Made by a program: the position numbers and the translations under genes
Shown: one piece after another, positions 37,631-49,080 of the stretch
How the letters are laid out: every line of letters starts with the position of its first letter
How positions within the stretch are numbered: the first letter of the stretch is position 1
The notes under the pieces: generated by a model
Database searches by the model: none
Told to the model about the DNA's origin: nothing
The model's input: the letters and a program-made list of their open reading frames with translations, nothing else
Assembly: GCA_016748015.1 (NCBI GenBank)
Contig: JAAOMT010000400.1
Span: 248,001-312,000 of the forward strand
DNA length: 64,000 bases
Direction of reading: 5' to 3'
DNA from: Geosiphon pyriformis
Taxonomy: Eukaryota; Glomeromycota; Glomeromycetes; Archaeosporales; Geosiphonaceae

Positions 37631-38605
37631 TATTATTAGCAATTTTGAGTCTTTTTTTTTTACTGTTTGTAAATGTTGTATTATTGTTAATTAGCAATTA
37701 TGAAAAGCAGTTAAATCTTTAATAACTAAATTTATCTTCAAATTATTTCTTATAATTTGAATTATTGGACTTATATGTAGAATAACCAATTTTATGTTAA
37801 TTATTTATATAGTTATTTTGCAATAAAAGTCAACTTTTTTTCAGAAAATACTCATCTAAAAGTTTACTAAAAATGTGTAATTATTTTGCTATAAAAGTTA
37901 ACTTTTCTATAAAAAATCTCAATTATAAGTTATTTAATAATAAAAAAATAAAAATAAAAATAAAAAAAATAAATTAAGAAAAAAATATAAAAATATATTA
38001 AGAAAGTTGATTTGAATTCAAATCTAAAAATTATTAATAGTTTATTAAAATTGGTAACTAATTAATTTCAAATTGTTAATATAAAATAGTTAAATTCATA
38101 ATAAAAATAAATAAAAATTTTTATGTTTTCAAAGTAGATTTTATTAAAATTGATTTGTATAAAAAATACTAAAGATATTAATTCTAATTTAAAATATATT
38201 TTCTTAAAGAGAAAAGCTCTTTTTTTATACAACTTATTATAATACTATTCTATAATTTAATATATTTTTTTTCTAATATTTTAATAACTTAAAAATATAT
38301 TTTGTTAAACTACAAGTTATTTCTATAAACTATAGATTATTTTGGTGAATTATTAAATATTTTGTCAAATTATTAAATATTTTAACAAATTTTAAATGTT
38401 ATATAGTTTAATGTATTATATAATTTAATTATTATAATTTTGTTATATTTGTGTTTTGTACAAATTAAGTTATTAATTAAATAATAATGCAATAATTTGA
38501 TAAAATAATAAGTAGTAAATTGAAATAATAATATATGTTAATTAATAATAAAAATTATAAAAATAATTTTATGTTAAATAATATCTTAAATTTTGACTGG
38601 TAATA
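37631..38605. repeat. Solo LTR, family A, AT-decayed (975 bp)
   Basis: Co-linear with 52182-53138: TTATCTTCAAATTATTTC, AAAAATGTGTAATTATTTTG, AAGAGAAAAGCTC and TTATACAACTT, and the end CTGGTAATA. Termini TATTATTA...TGGTAATA derive from TGTTACCA...TGGTAACA by transitions. Flanks CTAG (37627-37630) and CTAA (38606-38609) look like a 4-bp target duplication with one G-to-A change. Confidence 0.75.
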
Positions 38606-39999
38606 CTAAAAACAATAACCAAAATCAAATAAGTGAAGAATAAAACAAGACTGACCACCAATCTGAAAAATTATATTACTAATTTTAAAGGCAATACAGC
38701 AGAAAAAAATTGACCAACTTGGCTTTAAACTTATTATAAAACAGAATAGCTTCATTTTAATTTATTAAAAAAAAATTCTAAAACTATTTTTGTCTAATAA
38801 AATTAACCAATAATTCAAAACACATACAACAACATCCAAAATTTTAAAGTAAATAATTACATATTGTTAAATGCCAACAAACTTTAATATAACATAAAAA
38901 ACTTTACCAAATACATTAAATACTATTTTAACATTAACAGCAAACATACCTAAAAACATATTATATAATACAACAGCAACAAAAAAAAATCAGACTTAAA
39001 AACCACCAAAGATTTGGCAAGTTTAAAAGTGACCAGATAAACAAAGCTATCAAATTCAACCAAAAATACAGTTTTTAAAGACTATTAAAAAGCAAACTTT
39101 ATATAAAAAAGTTTTATATTGTTTTTTATAATAGATTTTGTATTCAAAAAACTATGCACAGACTAAAAAACAGTCTTAATATAAATCAATTTAATCTTAA
39201 AAGTAATATTTAGTATTAAAATAAAGACCACTTATTTAGCAAAATTTTATGCCTAGTAATAGTTTTCTAAGTACTACTAATAATAATACTAAAAACCAAA
39301 AAAGATAATAATAATTCAATTTTTATTTAATTAATCCAATTTCTAAGAACAGATAACTTAATAAAAAACTGTTGTTTTATTTTTAAAATCAGTAAAAATT
39401 TGTTAAAAAACATCATATTTGACAATACAACTAGTAATTGATTTTGGCTTATCATAAATAATATATTAAATAATATATTAAATAATACAATAAAAATCTT
39501 ATTCAAAATTTTATCTAAAATCACAAAAAAATTTAATATACCAATAGCAAAAGCAAATAACTACTTTTGTTTTTTGGAATTTTTGGTTTTTCTGATTATT
39601 TTTAAAAAAGTGGTGCTAGTAGTATTAAATATAGCAACAATAATTGAAAAAACCAACTTATTAATTAGGCTTATTATTAAAAACTTTTAGGCTTTTAATA
39701 AAAATAAAGACAACACTAAAACTGATTCAAATATGTCTCTTAAAAAAAACTTTAACTAGTAAAAAACTAGTCAAAAATAAAAAAAATGTTTTAAAAACCA
39801 TTAAAGACAGTCTTTTATTATTATTACTTAAAGAAAAAACTCTTAAAACATTTTGTTTAACTGTTTTTACAACAAAAAAAACTTTTTTGGTTGAAACTTT
39901 ATTAAATATTTTAGAAAATATATCAGATATAGCTTTTTTATTTTTTGCTTTAATTGTAATTATAAAATTAAAAAAACAGAGTTTTTTTTAATTAATTAT

Positions 40000-40245
40000 T
40001 ATTAAAATTAGTTATTATTTTGTTGTTATAATTATTGTAAATATAACTAAAAAACTTAATAAATTTTTTACATATTTTGATTTTAATTAAACTTTTATGT
40101 AAATATTATTAACTAACAAAATTATATGTTTTTTATGTATTTTGTAAAATTACTTAAAATTTTTAGTTTTTTTTTAATATATTTTTTATAATTAATTTAA
40201 TTACAAAAATTAAAAATTGAGTTAAAATGTTTTTCAAAACTAAGA
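40000..40245. other. AT-rich gap, nothing recognised
   Basis: Very AT-rich flank between the start of decayed copy G and the tail of LINE copy A. No feature seen. Confidence 0.4.
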
Positions 40246-40261
40246 AATTATTATTATTATT

Positions 40262-40389
40262 TTTTTCTTATATTTAACGAATGAAGTCCAAATGCGACCT
40301 AGCGCTATACATTAAACAAATAATCTAAACTAGGTGCGAATCATGTGCTCTCTACACGTGACCAGCCACTTGGGCCAGTCAGGACTACA
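40262..40389 (-). repeat. LINE family 3'UTR (copy A)
   Basis: Minus strand after the stop contains TAGTCCTGACTGGCCCAAG, GTGGCTGGTCACGTGTAGAG and a CATTTGGACTTCATTCG block before the A-rich tail. The same blocks end copies B, D and E, and the 30355 remnant. Confidence 0.75.
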
Positions 40390-43300
40390 CTATACACTTA
40401 TATGCACAGAAACTGAACCTCCAATACCTGAAAAAAATGGACAAAACTTACGAAACCCGAAACCAACTTCAAACGCCTCAGCTACTCCCAGCAATCTGAC
40501 TATACCAGCCGAAAACACTATAGGCAAACCAAAAACTGAAGCAGGAGTGGAGCCATCAATCGGAATCAAACTGTGCCTTTCCATAAACACTCGGTGTCTG
40601 GCCCAGACCAACCAAATATTGTCCCAAAATGCAAGACAAAACTCATGCACAAAGCTCACAATCCTCTTAGCACCCTCCTTAGAATCCTTAAAAACCAAGA
40701 CAGACTCATGAAACCATTCATCGAAAACAAAGCCCTTACACAGAGCAACACCAACTCCAACTTTAGAAACACAAGAATCCAAGGCCTGTAAAACACATGA
40801 AGAAGAGCGAGAAAGACCAGAAAGAGCCTTCCAAGCTGAAGCATGAGTGTCCAACAAATGAGCATAGGCAACGGCATCCTGAGGACACAAAAAAACATGA
40901 TCCGAGGTCTCAACGTCACCACAAAACAGACAGACCACACTGGGGTATCTTCTATTATATAAACGCTTATGCACAGCAACAGGAAGCCAATGATAGAGAG
41001 CCTTCATAAAGTAAGTACGACAGCCTGCCATGCGCATACTGGTAAAACCGGATGCCATGTGAGAATCAGGGTGCTATACCATAGAAGACTTAGACCAATT
41101 GATTTTAGCACGCAAACTATCATCCACAACACAAGAACCTACTCCAATCTCCCAACGAGCACAATGAACTGACTGAAAAACATCACAAACAAAGTGTCTA
41201 GAATTACCAGAAACTGCCATACCACCAGCACATAGAAAACATTCACTGACTAAATGAGGTAGGCGCCAAGCAAAGAGAGCAGCACCTTTGGCAAGCGCAT
41301 TAGCATGCTCATTGTCTGAGACACCTAAGTGACTTTTTACCTTAACCCAGTTCACATCCAAATTTTTTTGACAAATGACAGTAGCAATGTGACAACACTC
41401 AATCCAACAGCAGTTCCTGAAATCCAGACAAACCATCGAAGACTCCGACTTACATGCATCCAAAGCAGCTTGGCTATCTGAGAACAAGTCAATCGAATGA
41501 TAAAAAGGAACACACTCAAGGGCCAAAGTGATGGCTTGCAGCTCTGTTAGAGTAGAAGAAACCAAACCAGACACCCCAACATCCAAACCCAAGTTAATGT
41601 CCTCAAAAAAAATGGCAGCACCTGCTCTCATGTCAACAGTGCCCAGACCAGAAAGAGATCCATCCGTATACACAGAAAGGCGGGCAGCATCAACGGTTGG
41701 CAAAGTGTTATGAACCATACCAAAATCATAAGAAAGATGAATATCAGAAACAGCATGACCATCCACCAAAGAAGAACTTGAGGAGAGAGATACAACACCA
41801 CCAAGAAAACAAATGGAAAGACCAAACCAGAAAGGGACTAGGCCACGAGGGTCCAGCCTCTTCCAATGCTTGAAGGTCCCCCAACTAAAAACATTACCAT
41901 TACGGTCACAAAGCTGTTCCACGAAAGCGATTCCATAATGCCTGAGTAAAGAAACGCACTTAAAAAAACAGGATTCACCAAAAACCAAAGACATAGGAGT
42001 ACTGCACTGATGATGAAAAGCACAAGCCAGAGGGCCTCCCAGAGACAAATCACATCCAGAAAAAATGCGAACCACACCTGCCAAAAAATTGTTCGAGGGA
42101 CTGATACCAACACGAGCCAGAAACAGCAAAGGATGACAAGGACGCCAGCTGAGAACCTGAAGATCATGAGACTTATGAGAAAACAAGCGACCCAAGACAC
42201 CAGTAGAATTTGCAAAAGCAACAACGGAGACCGATTTACTTTCAGCTTGGATCTGTTCAAAAGTTCTTAAATTGTACAAAGAGGGGTGATGAAGTGCATC
42301 ACTGGGAAAATCATGTGGCAATCCAGATTTGGACTTTAAGACCTTATATACCAAAGTATCCCATTTACTACAGACACCAATAGAAATGAAACTGAACTGA
42401 GTTCTGTAGCTGATGATAGGGAAAAGAACTGCAGACACTAAATATGCACACTGTTTGTCCGAAATCGCCTTTCTCAAAACAAGATTCACAAAAAACCATA
42501 CATTAGCCTCAGCTTTAGCCAGACTAGGCTTCGAAAGACCCTCAGAAGACAAAAAAATACCCAAATAGCGATGAGATTCCCTTTTCTTGACAATAGAAAT
42601 AGGCACACCACTGATAGTCAAACGAGGATCCAGCACCCGGCAATTAATGGGGATGGCCACCGTTTTGTCGTTGTTCACAGAAATATTATTAAACCTAAAA
42701 AACTCACTAGCAACATCAAGAATGCATTGTGTAGCAGCCTGGCTGCTACCAACCCAAATAGTATCATCGACAAAAGCACTGACAACAAGAAACAAAGACA
42801 GCCCAGCTTGAGGATCCACCCGGCCAGTTCCTGATATGAAATAAGAATTCAATCTGTAGCCATACAAACTATTCTGTCTCTTGACCTTGCACAAAAGTGA
42901 ATCATAAAAAATACGCCAGAGAAGAGGTGAGAAAACTTCTCCCTGATTCAGCCTATCATGGACACAATACCCATCAGTCAAGCCAAAGTCAGTCATTACT
43001 TTGTTGACGCGACCATTGTGAATATTACCAAAAAATCTAATAAACCTGTCACACATTTTGATTCTGACCAGACTCCTCCTAAGATGTTCCCAACCAACCG
43101 AGTCATAAGCCTTGTGCATGTCCTGTAAAACCAGCCAAAGTTCACGGTTCTTCTCCAAGGCATCCTCAATCACAGAACTGATAGCAAAAATGGGAGATTG
43201 CGTCATCGTACCCTTCAAAACTGAAAAATTGTCCCCACAAAGAACATCAAAAGTGCTGCAAGCCAGAGAGATCCTATCTGAAAGAATCTTGGAAAGAATC

Positions 43301-45078
43301 TTGCAGGCAGTTTCAATTAAAGCTATTGGACGGGTGTTCATAAGAACTCCCTCCCATTCATATGGTTTAGAAATCATCGAAACCCAAGCTTCCCTTCAAG
43401 GCCCAGGAACTGACTCGCCAACCAAACAGAGATTTAAAAGCACCAAAAGCATATCTAAGACAGATTTGTCACAATGTTTTCATAATTCATTGGAGATACC
43501 AGAAAGACCAGCTGCTTTTCCATCAGAAAGATTCTCAACAACAGCTAACAACTCATCAAAACTAATCGAACACATGACATTAGAGAAAGCACCATCGAAC
43601 ACGTAATCCAGAGGCTGATATTGACGAGCCCAATCTTCAGATAAATCAGACACCACTTCACGTTTTCTGGTCCATCCCTTCATAATTTCATCCATCTTAG
43701 ACTTAACCAAATCAGGCTCCAAAATCAACTCATTTTCCACAACCAGATGATCCAGGACCACCTTGTGAAAAGGACGCTCCAAGACACTCCTAATGGTGTA
43801 ACCCTTGTTCAGTTCAAAACTCTCCATTCTCCTATTAATAGCCTGCTTGATAGAGGATTCCTCAGCACACTTAGATTCTGATAATTTGAGAGAGCAGTAC
43901 AATTTCCTTGCTTTGGCCAATACAGAACGAATATGATCAAAATTAGAACCTGAAAGAAACAGAGACCTAACCACCAATGCACCAGGGAAGTCTAGTCTGT
44001 GCCACACCTCCAATAAAGAAGCAAAACTATCACTAGAAGCCAAACACGAAGCCTTGACCAACTTAGAAACCAGCAGCTCTAGCTTGTGAAACCTAGAAAA
44101 AGTTTTGGTAAACATGCCATCAAAAACTTTGAACCATTTTTTCTTAAATATACCACCCGCCGAGAGAACCATAATCTTGTGAATAATGTCCCACATAGCA
44201 TCCACATCTGAAAACCTTACTGTCACACCAAAAGCATTTGAGAACATAGAGACATTAGTAGCTGAAGCAACCTTAAACTCCAACTACTTAGCTTCATTGG
44301 TACTTTTGACGTCAAACTTCCAACGATCTTTATTTGCTTGCTTGCGAAGAGAATTCAAACACATATCCAAGAGCCCGCCCAAATCCAAATCCACCAAAAC
44401 AGCTTGATGGTCTGTGTCAAAATGCCCACTGACATTCAAAACTTCACAACTCACTATTACATTAACAAGACTCGAGGAGACAAACACATAATCAATTGTT
44501 TTCTTAACACCCCTAGAATTTTTCCAAGTGGGCATTTTCACAGCCAGGCTACTGATTAAAGAATTGACCAGACCCAAATCAAAGCATTTTTTGAAACTTG
44601 TACTTTTATGAGAACCATCTTCATTAAAATCGCCACTAAGAATGATGAAAGAAGATTCATTAACAGCCTTTGCAATAAGAGAGTTGATATCGCCAGCTTA
44701 AGCAAACCGAGTTACTGAAAAGGCACCAGCGTACAGCCCCAAAATTGACACAAATAGTTTATTCTTGAAAAGCAGCCTAATGGACAGGAGCTGACCAGGC
44801 ACCTCAGAAACCTTGTACACATGACGAGCCAAAGAAACGTCCATGATAACAGCAACACCCGCACCCAAGTGACCAGAGTCCAAACCAGAAGTGAACACTC
44901 AGACACCATCGAACTTGTCTGCAATCCACGGACAAACCCTACTTCTTAATTTCGTTTCAGTAACAACAAAGACCACATTGTTCATTTCATTATGCCACTT
45001 AATAATGTCCTCTTGCTTAGCGGGATTGTTCATGCCCTTGATGTTGCACATAGCAACTTTCCAGACCAAACTGCTCAT
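40390..45078 (-). pseudogene. LINE copy A ORF2: APE endonuclease, RT, RNase H
   Basis: ATG at 45078-45076 overlaps the ORF1 stop as ATGA. Endonuclease: GDFNEDGSH and DTDHQAVL. RT: LVLQDMHKAYDSVGWEHL and FVDDTIWVGSS (catalytic DD kept). RNase H: SVYTDGSLSG, LTELQAITLALE, LFSDSQAALDA and SDNEHANALAKGA. The C-terminal CLFCGDVETSDHVFLC resembles the LINE CCHC end domain. Six in-frame stops remove function: TGA 44901-44899, TAA 44700-44698, TAG 44286-44284, TGA 43482-43480, another TGA at about 43390, TAG at about 41074. Confidence 0.85.
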
Positions 45079-46910
45079 TGAGTGAGGGATAGAGATGCCG
45101 AACGCGTCCCTATACTATCCACTTTGGCCAAAAGGCCCAAAACTGTTTCCATTAAACACTTCATGCTGTCTTCCAGCTTAGACACTGAAGACATATCGAA
45201 AGACACCACTCCTACAACATTCCCACCACTAGTGGATGCACCCGAACTCTCACTCATCACTACATCCACCCCTTGATCCTGTGATAAAGGGGTCACCAAT
45301 GGCTGACATTCAGGGCTAGGCTGGAGAACCATTGGTCCGAGTGCATCCAATTTCTTAGCCAGCTTACCAACTTGCTACGCGAGGCTGGCGAGACTGCGCT
45401 CAAGAGCAGCAAACCTATTGTTGACTTCCATCATAACCGGTAGAGACGACTTCATCTCCAAAAAGGAGCCATTATTCACCAAAACATTTTGACTAGAGAG
45501 GGGGAGTGAAAAAGACCTGCGAACAACCTTCGCCTATGAGAGACCACCAAAAAAGACCGGACAGGCAATTGGAGCTGAGCACTTGGCATAGATGGTTACC
45601 AGCCTGCTTTTATCTGTATCCAAGAAAACCCTACGCAGCAAACTACCAAAGAAAAATTTCCCACCAACTGCACAACCCAATGACATATGACCCAACTTCT
45701 CACACTTGGCGCATTTAGCAGAAATGAGACGAGACCAGTGGAGATTAGTGTTCCTAAGTACTGGCGTCATTCCCATAGCAGCATCCAATGACTCAACAGA
45801 GTCGAAGCAAACAACAGTACACCTGGCCCAAGCATATGTAACAAAATGACGATCAATGACGCATGTCTTCCCATCCACAGATCTAACAAAATCCCAGATA
45901 TCATGAGCATTGGTCCCTATTGGTAATGTGTAAAGCAGCACTCTATGTCGGTCCCTTGTATCTCATGCCTCCTTGTTTGAAACAGTCTTAGCCATTCGTA
46001 CAGCATCTTTCCCAATTAGAATGGACCACTCAGCTGCGACCAAATCAGCCTGATTCGATCACTCAAATTCCACTACTGCCTTCTGCCACAGCCTAATTAA
46101 CTGCATCTTGATCATCTTAATAACTCCAAACTCGGATAGCACAGCACGCACAGCCTCAGCTGATGTTCCAATTGGAATTTCTTTTATGACTACAGCCCGA
46201 TCTGATTGCCTAGATGATTTTTTGAGATCGGTGTTTACTAAGATCTTCGCATTTGCAGCTTTATTAGTAGCTTTCATTAGACTCAATTTGGAAGTGAACG
46301 TTGCTCTGATAATCCCAGCAAATTTTGAGGGGGTAGATATCCTCCCAAAACCATTGATTCCTGAAAATAACTTTCTAATAACTGCACACTTTTCCTGAGA
46401 GGTTTTGCCAATAATCTTATCCAAGCCAATATCTAAAGCAAACGATTTCCTAACCAGAACATTGACCAGATTCTTAACCAAAGGAGGAGGAGGTTCTAAG
46501 ACAGCACCAGAAAGAACATCGTTATCATCACTACCCGAAAAATATATCTTTCCCAATGGCTTTCCCAGTGCACTTTTGGTCTTAACTCTTGAACTTTTCG
46601 GCGTCTGATTAGGATCCCCACCAGCAAGAAGACCTTCCTCACCATAATTGATACTGGTTTCCTCCACCAAACACTCAGCTTCCATATCAACACTCTCAGA
46701 CTCAGTGGTGTCTCCTGCCTCTAATCCCCATGAGCAACCACTCTGCACTTTATCCGAACCCTTTTCAATGCCAATACTATCTTCAAGAACACCACCTCTT
46801 CTCTTTTTTCTCAACAAAACAGCCATAAAACCACCACCTGAACTAGAACCTTCCATAGCCTTCTTTATGACAGCAATACTAGAGCCAACAGTGGCCTCAT
46901 AATCGAGCAA
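45075..46910 (-). pseudogene. LINE copy A ORF1, gag-like nucleic-acid-binding protein
   Basis: One frame from 46910 to TGA 45077-45075 with four internal stops: TGA 46061-46059, TGA 45965-45963, TAG 45536-45534, TAG 45377-45375. Blocks seen: NLVNVLVRKSFALDIGL, NGFGRISTPSKFAGIIR, VVIKEIPIGTSAEAV and the CCHC knuckle CAKCEKLGHMSLGC (C-x2-C-x4-H-x4-C, intact). ORF1 proteins of this kind bind LINE RNA. The start is uncertain because the frame continues upstream of the first Met. Confidence 0.8.
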
Positions 46911-47175
46911 AAACAGTTTAGATTTATTGTATTGAATGGTAAAAAAACTTCTTTCAAAAAACTTTCTTGGCTCTTTTTTTGGGGATTTGGGAGGAATGAG
47001 AGAAAGAGTTTTTTTATCTCATTATTATTATAAAAAACATAAAATAAATAAATAAAACTTCTTTCTTTTTTACTTCCAAATAATCCTCAAAGAGCACATT
47101 TTCTAAAAAAAAAAGTTTTTTAATTTTTCTTGTTAAGTTTATATCAACATTTCTTTAACTAATAACTCTTTTGTT

Positions 47176-49065
47176 GTGGATTTAAAGACTACGTCTGGCA
47201 GTGATATGTCTAAGAAAAAAGTGCCTAAGAGTACTCTTTATGGTTCTGCTGGTGGTTTTTTCTCCCAAAAAAAAAAAGTAGTTCTTGGTAATATTAAATA
47301 TTCAGGTGATGAAAAGAACATTTCTTTAGTCAAACTTGGTTCTAGTGGCATGTACTTGGACATAAATAGTGAATCTAGTTGTGGTGAAGACAATACACTC
47401 ATAGAAGATATTAACAGTAGGTCACTTTTAGACTCAGCAGCTACTACTCTTAAAGTGAAAAAAGTGAATTCCAGCATGGTCTTTGGGTCCTCTTTTGGCT
47501 TCCCCAATTATGAAATGAAAGAAAAAGTGGAACTCTTCTCACCCCCCCTTGGTATATCTTTGGAAAAAAAATGGATAGATCCTAAAATTGTAAAAACTCC
47601 TGTGGAAGTTTCTGTTAGGAAGTCATTTGCTTTGGATATCAATCTTTTGGCAGTGGAGGGCAAATCTGCTACAGCTAAAACTCAGTTCATCAGAAAAATT
47701 TTTTTGACAGTCAATGGTTTTGGGAGGACCACTACTCCCTCAAAATTTGAAGAAATTATCTGATCAACATTTACTTCTGAGAAGAGCTTGATTAAGGCTA
47801 CATTATTGGCCAAAGAAAAAGGGATCATCATAAACAGCAATCTCAAGAAACAAAGAATTCATTCAGATTAGGCCATAGTAATCAAAGAAATTCCCATGAA
47901 TATGCCAAAGAAAATGATTGTTGCCATAGTATCTAAGTTTGGTAATATTAAGTCGATCAAAATTCAGCTGATTGGTATATGATAAAAGACTGTAGTGGAA
48001 TTCACTGAATTAGAACAAGCAAAGCAACTGATATCAAAATGATTGTTTCTTATTGGGAAAGATTCAATGCATGTGACTATGGCTATAAGAGATTAGGATA
48101 CTTGGATGTCTAGGGATTGCTTTAAGGTGCTTTTGTTTATTTTGTCAGTGGGAACAACTGTACACAATCTTGGTACTCTTTTGGAAGGGGCTGGTGAAAA
48201 AACTTGTGTAATTAATCATTTTCTGGAGACTGGCAACTGGAATCACTGTGCTGTAGTTGGTTTTAAATCTGAAAATAAGCTTGAATCTGCATTTTGCACT
48301 GAGCCAATTTTTGGTGGCATAAGACTTTCTTGGGCTAAATTGGACCTGGTTTGGTGTGAAAAATATGAGAAGTTTAGACACTCAGCTTTGGAGTGTGATG
48401 CTTCTGATGCTCTGGTTTCTGCCTCTCCTGAAAAAAACTTTAAAAGGAATGCTTCTAATAAGTATCATCTTCAGTTGGCAAAATTGTATAGAAAAAAAAG
48501 TGTTCCAATTTATCACTCTGCTGCCTTTGGTGGCAAAACTTGGGTCCAAGTGGTCTCATTTGCTGGTTTTTCTGGTGGTCTTTGTTTTAGTTCTGGTTCC
48601 AGTTCTGGCATCCTTTTTTCTGGTGCCTCAAATTTGAACAGTAACTCCCTTCTTGCTTCAGCTAATAACTTTTCCTTAAATGCTCATTTGGCCACTTTGA
48701 AATGCTTCTTAGAGCTCTTAATAGATCAGGTGTCTGGTATATTGAAAAAGTTAAGTGGCATGGAACTGGTACCAATGGCAACCCCTTTTAGTGTTCCTTT
48801 TCTGGTTATTCCTATCTCTTTGGTGTTGAAATTGGATGTGAATATGGCTTTAAATGATATGATGTTAGCATCTGTTTCTCCTCTTTCAGCTGTTGATGAT
48901 GTGATCCATAATTTTGGCTCGAGTTTTTCTAAGGTTTTAACCTCCAAAGTGGGTGGATTGAAATCAAAAATGGTGGCTTTTGAGGTCTCAATTGGTTTGG
49001 TTTTGGAAAAGTTGAATCATCTGTGTTCTGGTTCAGATTCTTCAGCTCTCCTTTCATCTCAATAA
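47176..49065 (+). pseudogene. LINE copy B ORF1
   Basis: N-terminus with KKKVPKSTLYGSAGGFFSQ, then VRKSFALDINL, NGFGRTTTPSKFEEII and VIKEIPMNMPKKM. Stops occur at several sites, for example TGA directly after EEII (47761) and TAG in HSD-AIV. The knuckle reads WCEKYEKFRHSALEC: the second Cys is Tyr, one G-to-A change. The reading is open from 48106 to the end. Confidence 0.75.
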
Positions 49066-49080
49066 GTGGTTTGGTGTAGA

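Larger units (their letters stand above)
36840..39900 (-). mobile_element. Decayed LINE ORF1 (copy G), split by a solo LTR
   Basis: Minus-strand reading: 39524-39327 (DKILNKIF, ISQNQLLVVL, RNWIN), then FKIKLIYIKTVF near 39210, KLAKSLVVFKS near 39000, IIFQIGGQSCFI at about 38670. After the LTR it resumes with NLNATIIKINTLKKY near 37600 and ends with the open stretch 37294-36992 (LDLAKLFALVKSIIKLVN). The order is that of one gag-like LINE ORF1, so the LTR at 37631-38605 is an insertion into it. Confidence 0.65.
40245..47025 (-). mobile_element. Near-complete Tad-like LINE (copy A)
   Basis: Runs from the 5'UTR (about 47025; the same start is seen at 58905 in copy C) through ORF1 and ORF2 to a 3'UTR and an A-rich, TAA-repeat tail at about 40245. 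Domain order is gag-like ORF1 with zinc knuckle, then APE endonuclease, reverse transcriptase, RNase H and Cys-rich C-terminus. It is the most GC-balanced repeat in the window and has only isolated stops, no visible frameshift. Confidence 0.9.

Noticed and set aside
42571-42834. Plus-strand ORFs across 40330-46900
   Set aside because: They are shadows of LINE copy A, whose domains read on the minus strand.
40390-46910. TGA read as Trp (alternative code or read-through) in LINEs
   Set aside because: TGA also replaces Arg, and TAG/TAA replace Trp and Gln. The host genes in the window use TGG for Trp in the normal way. Decay explains it better.
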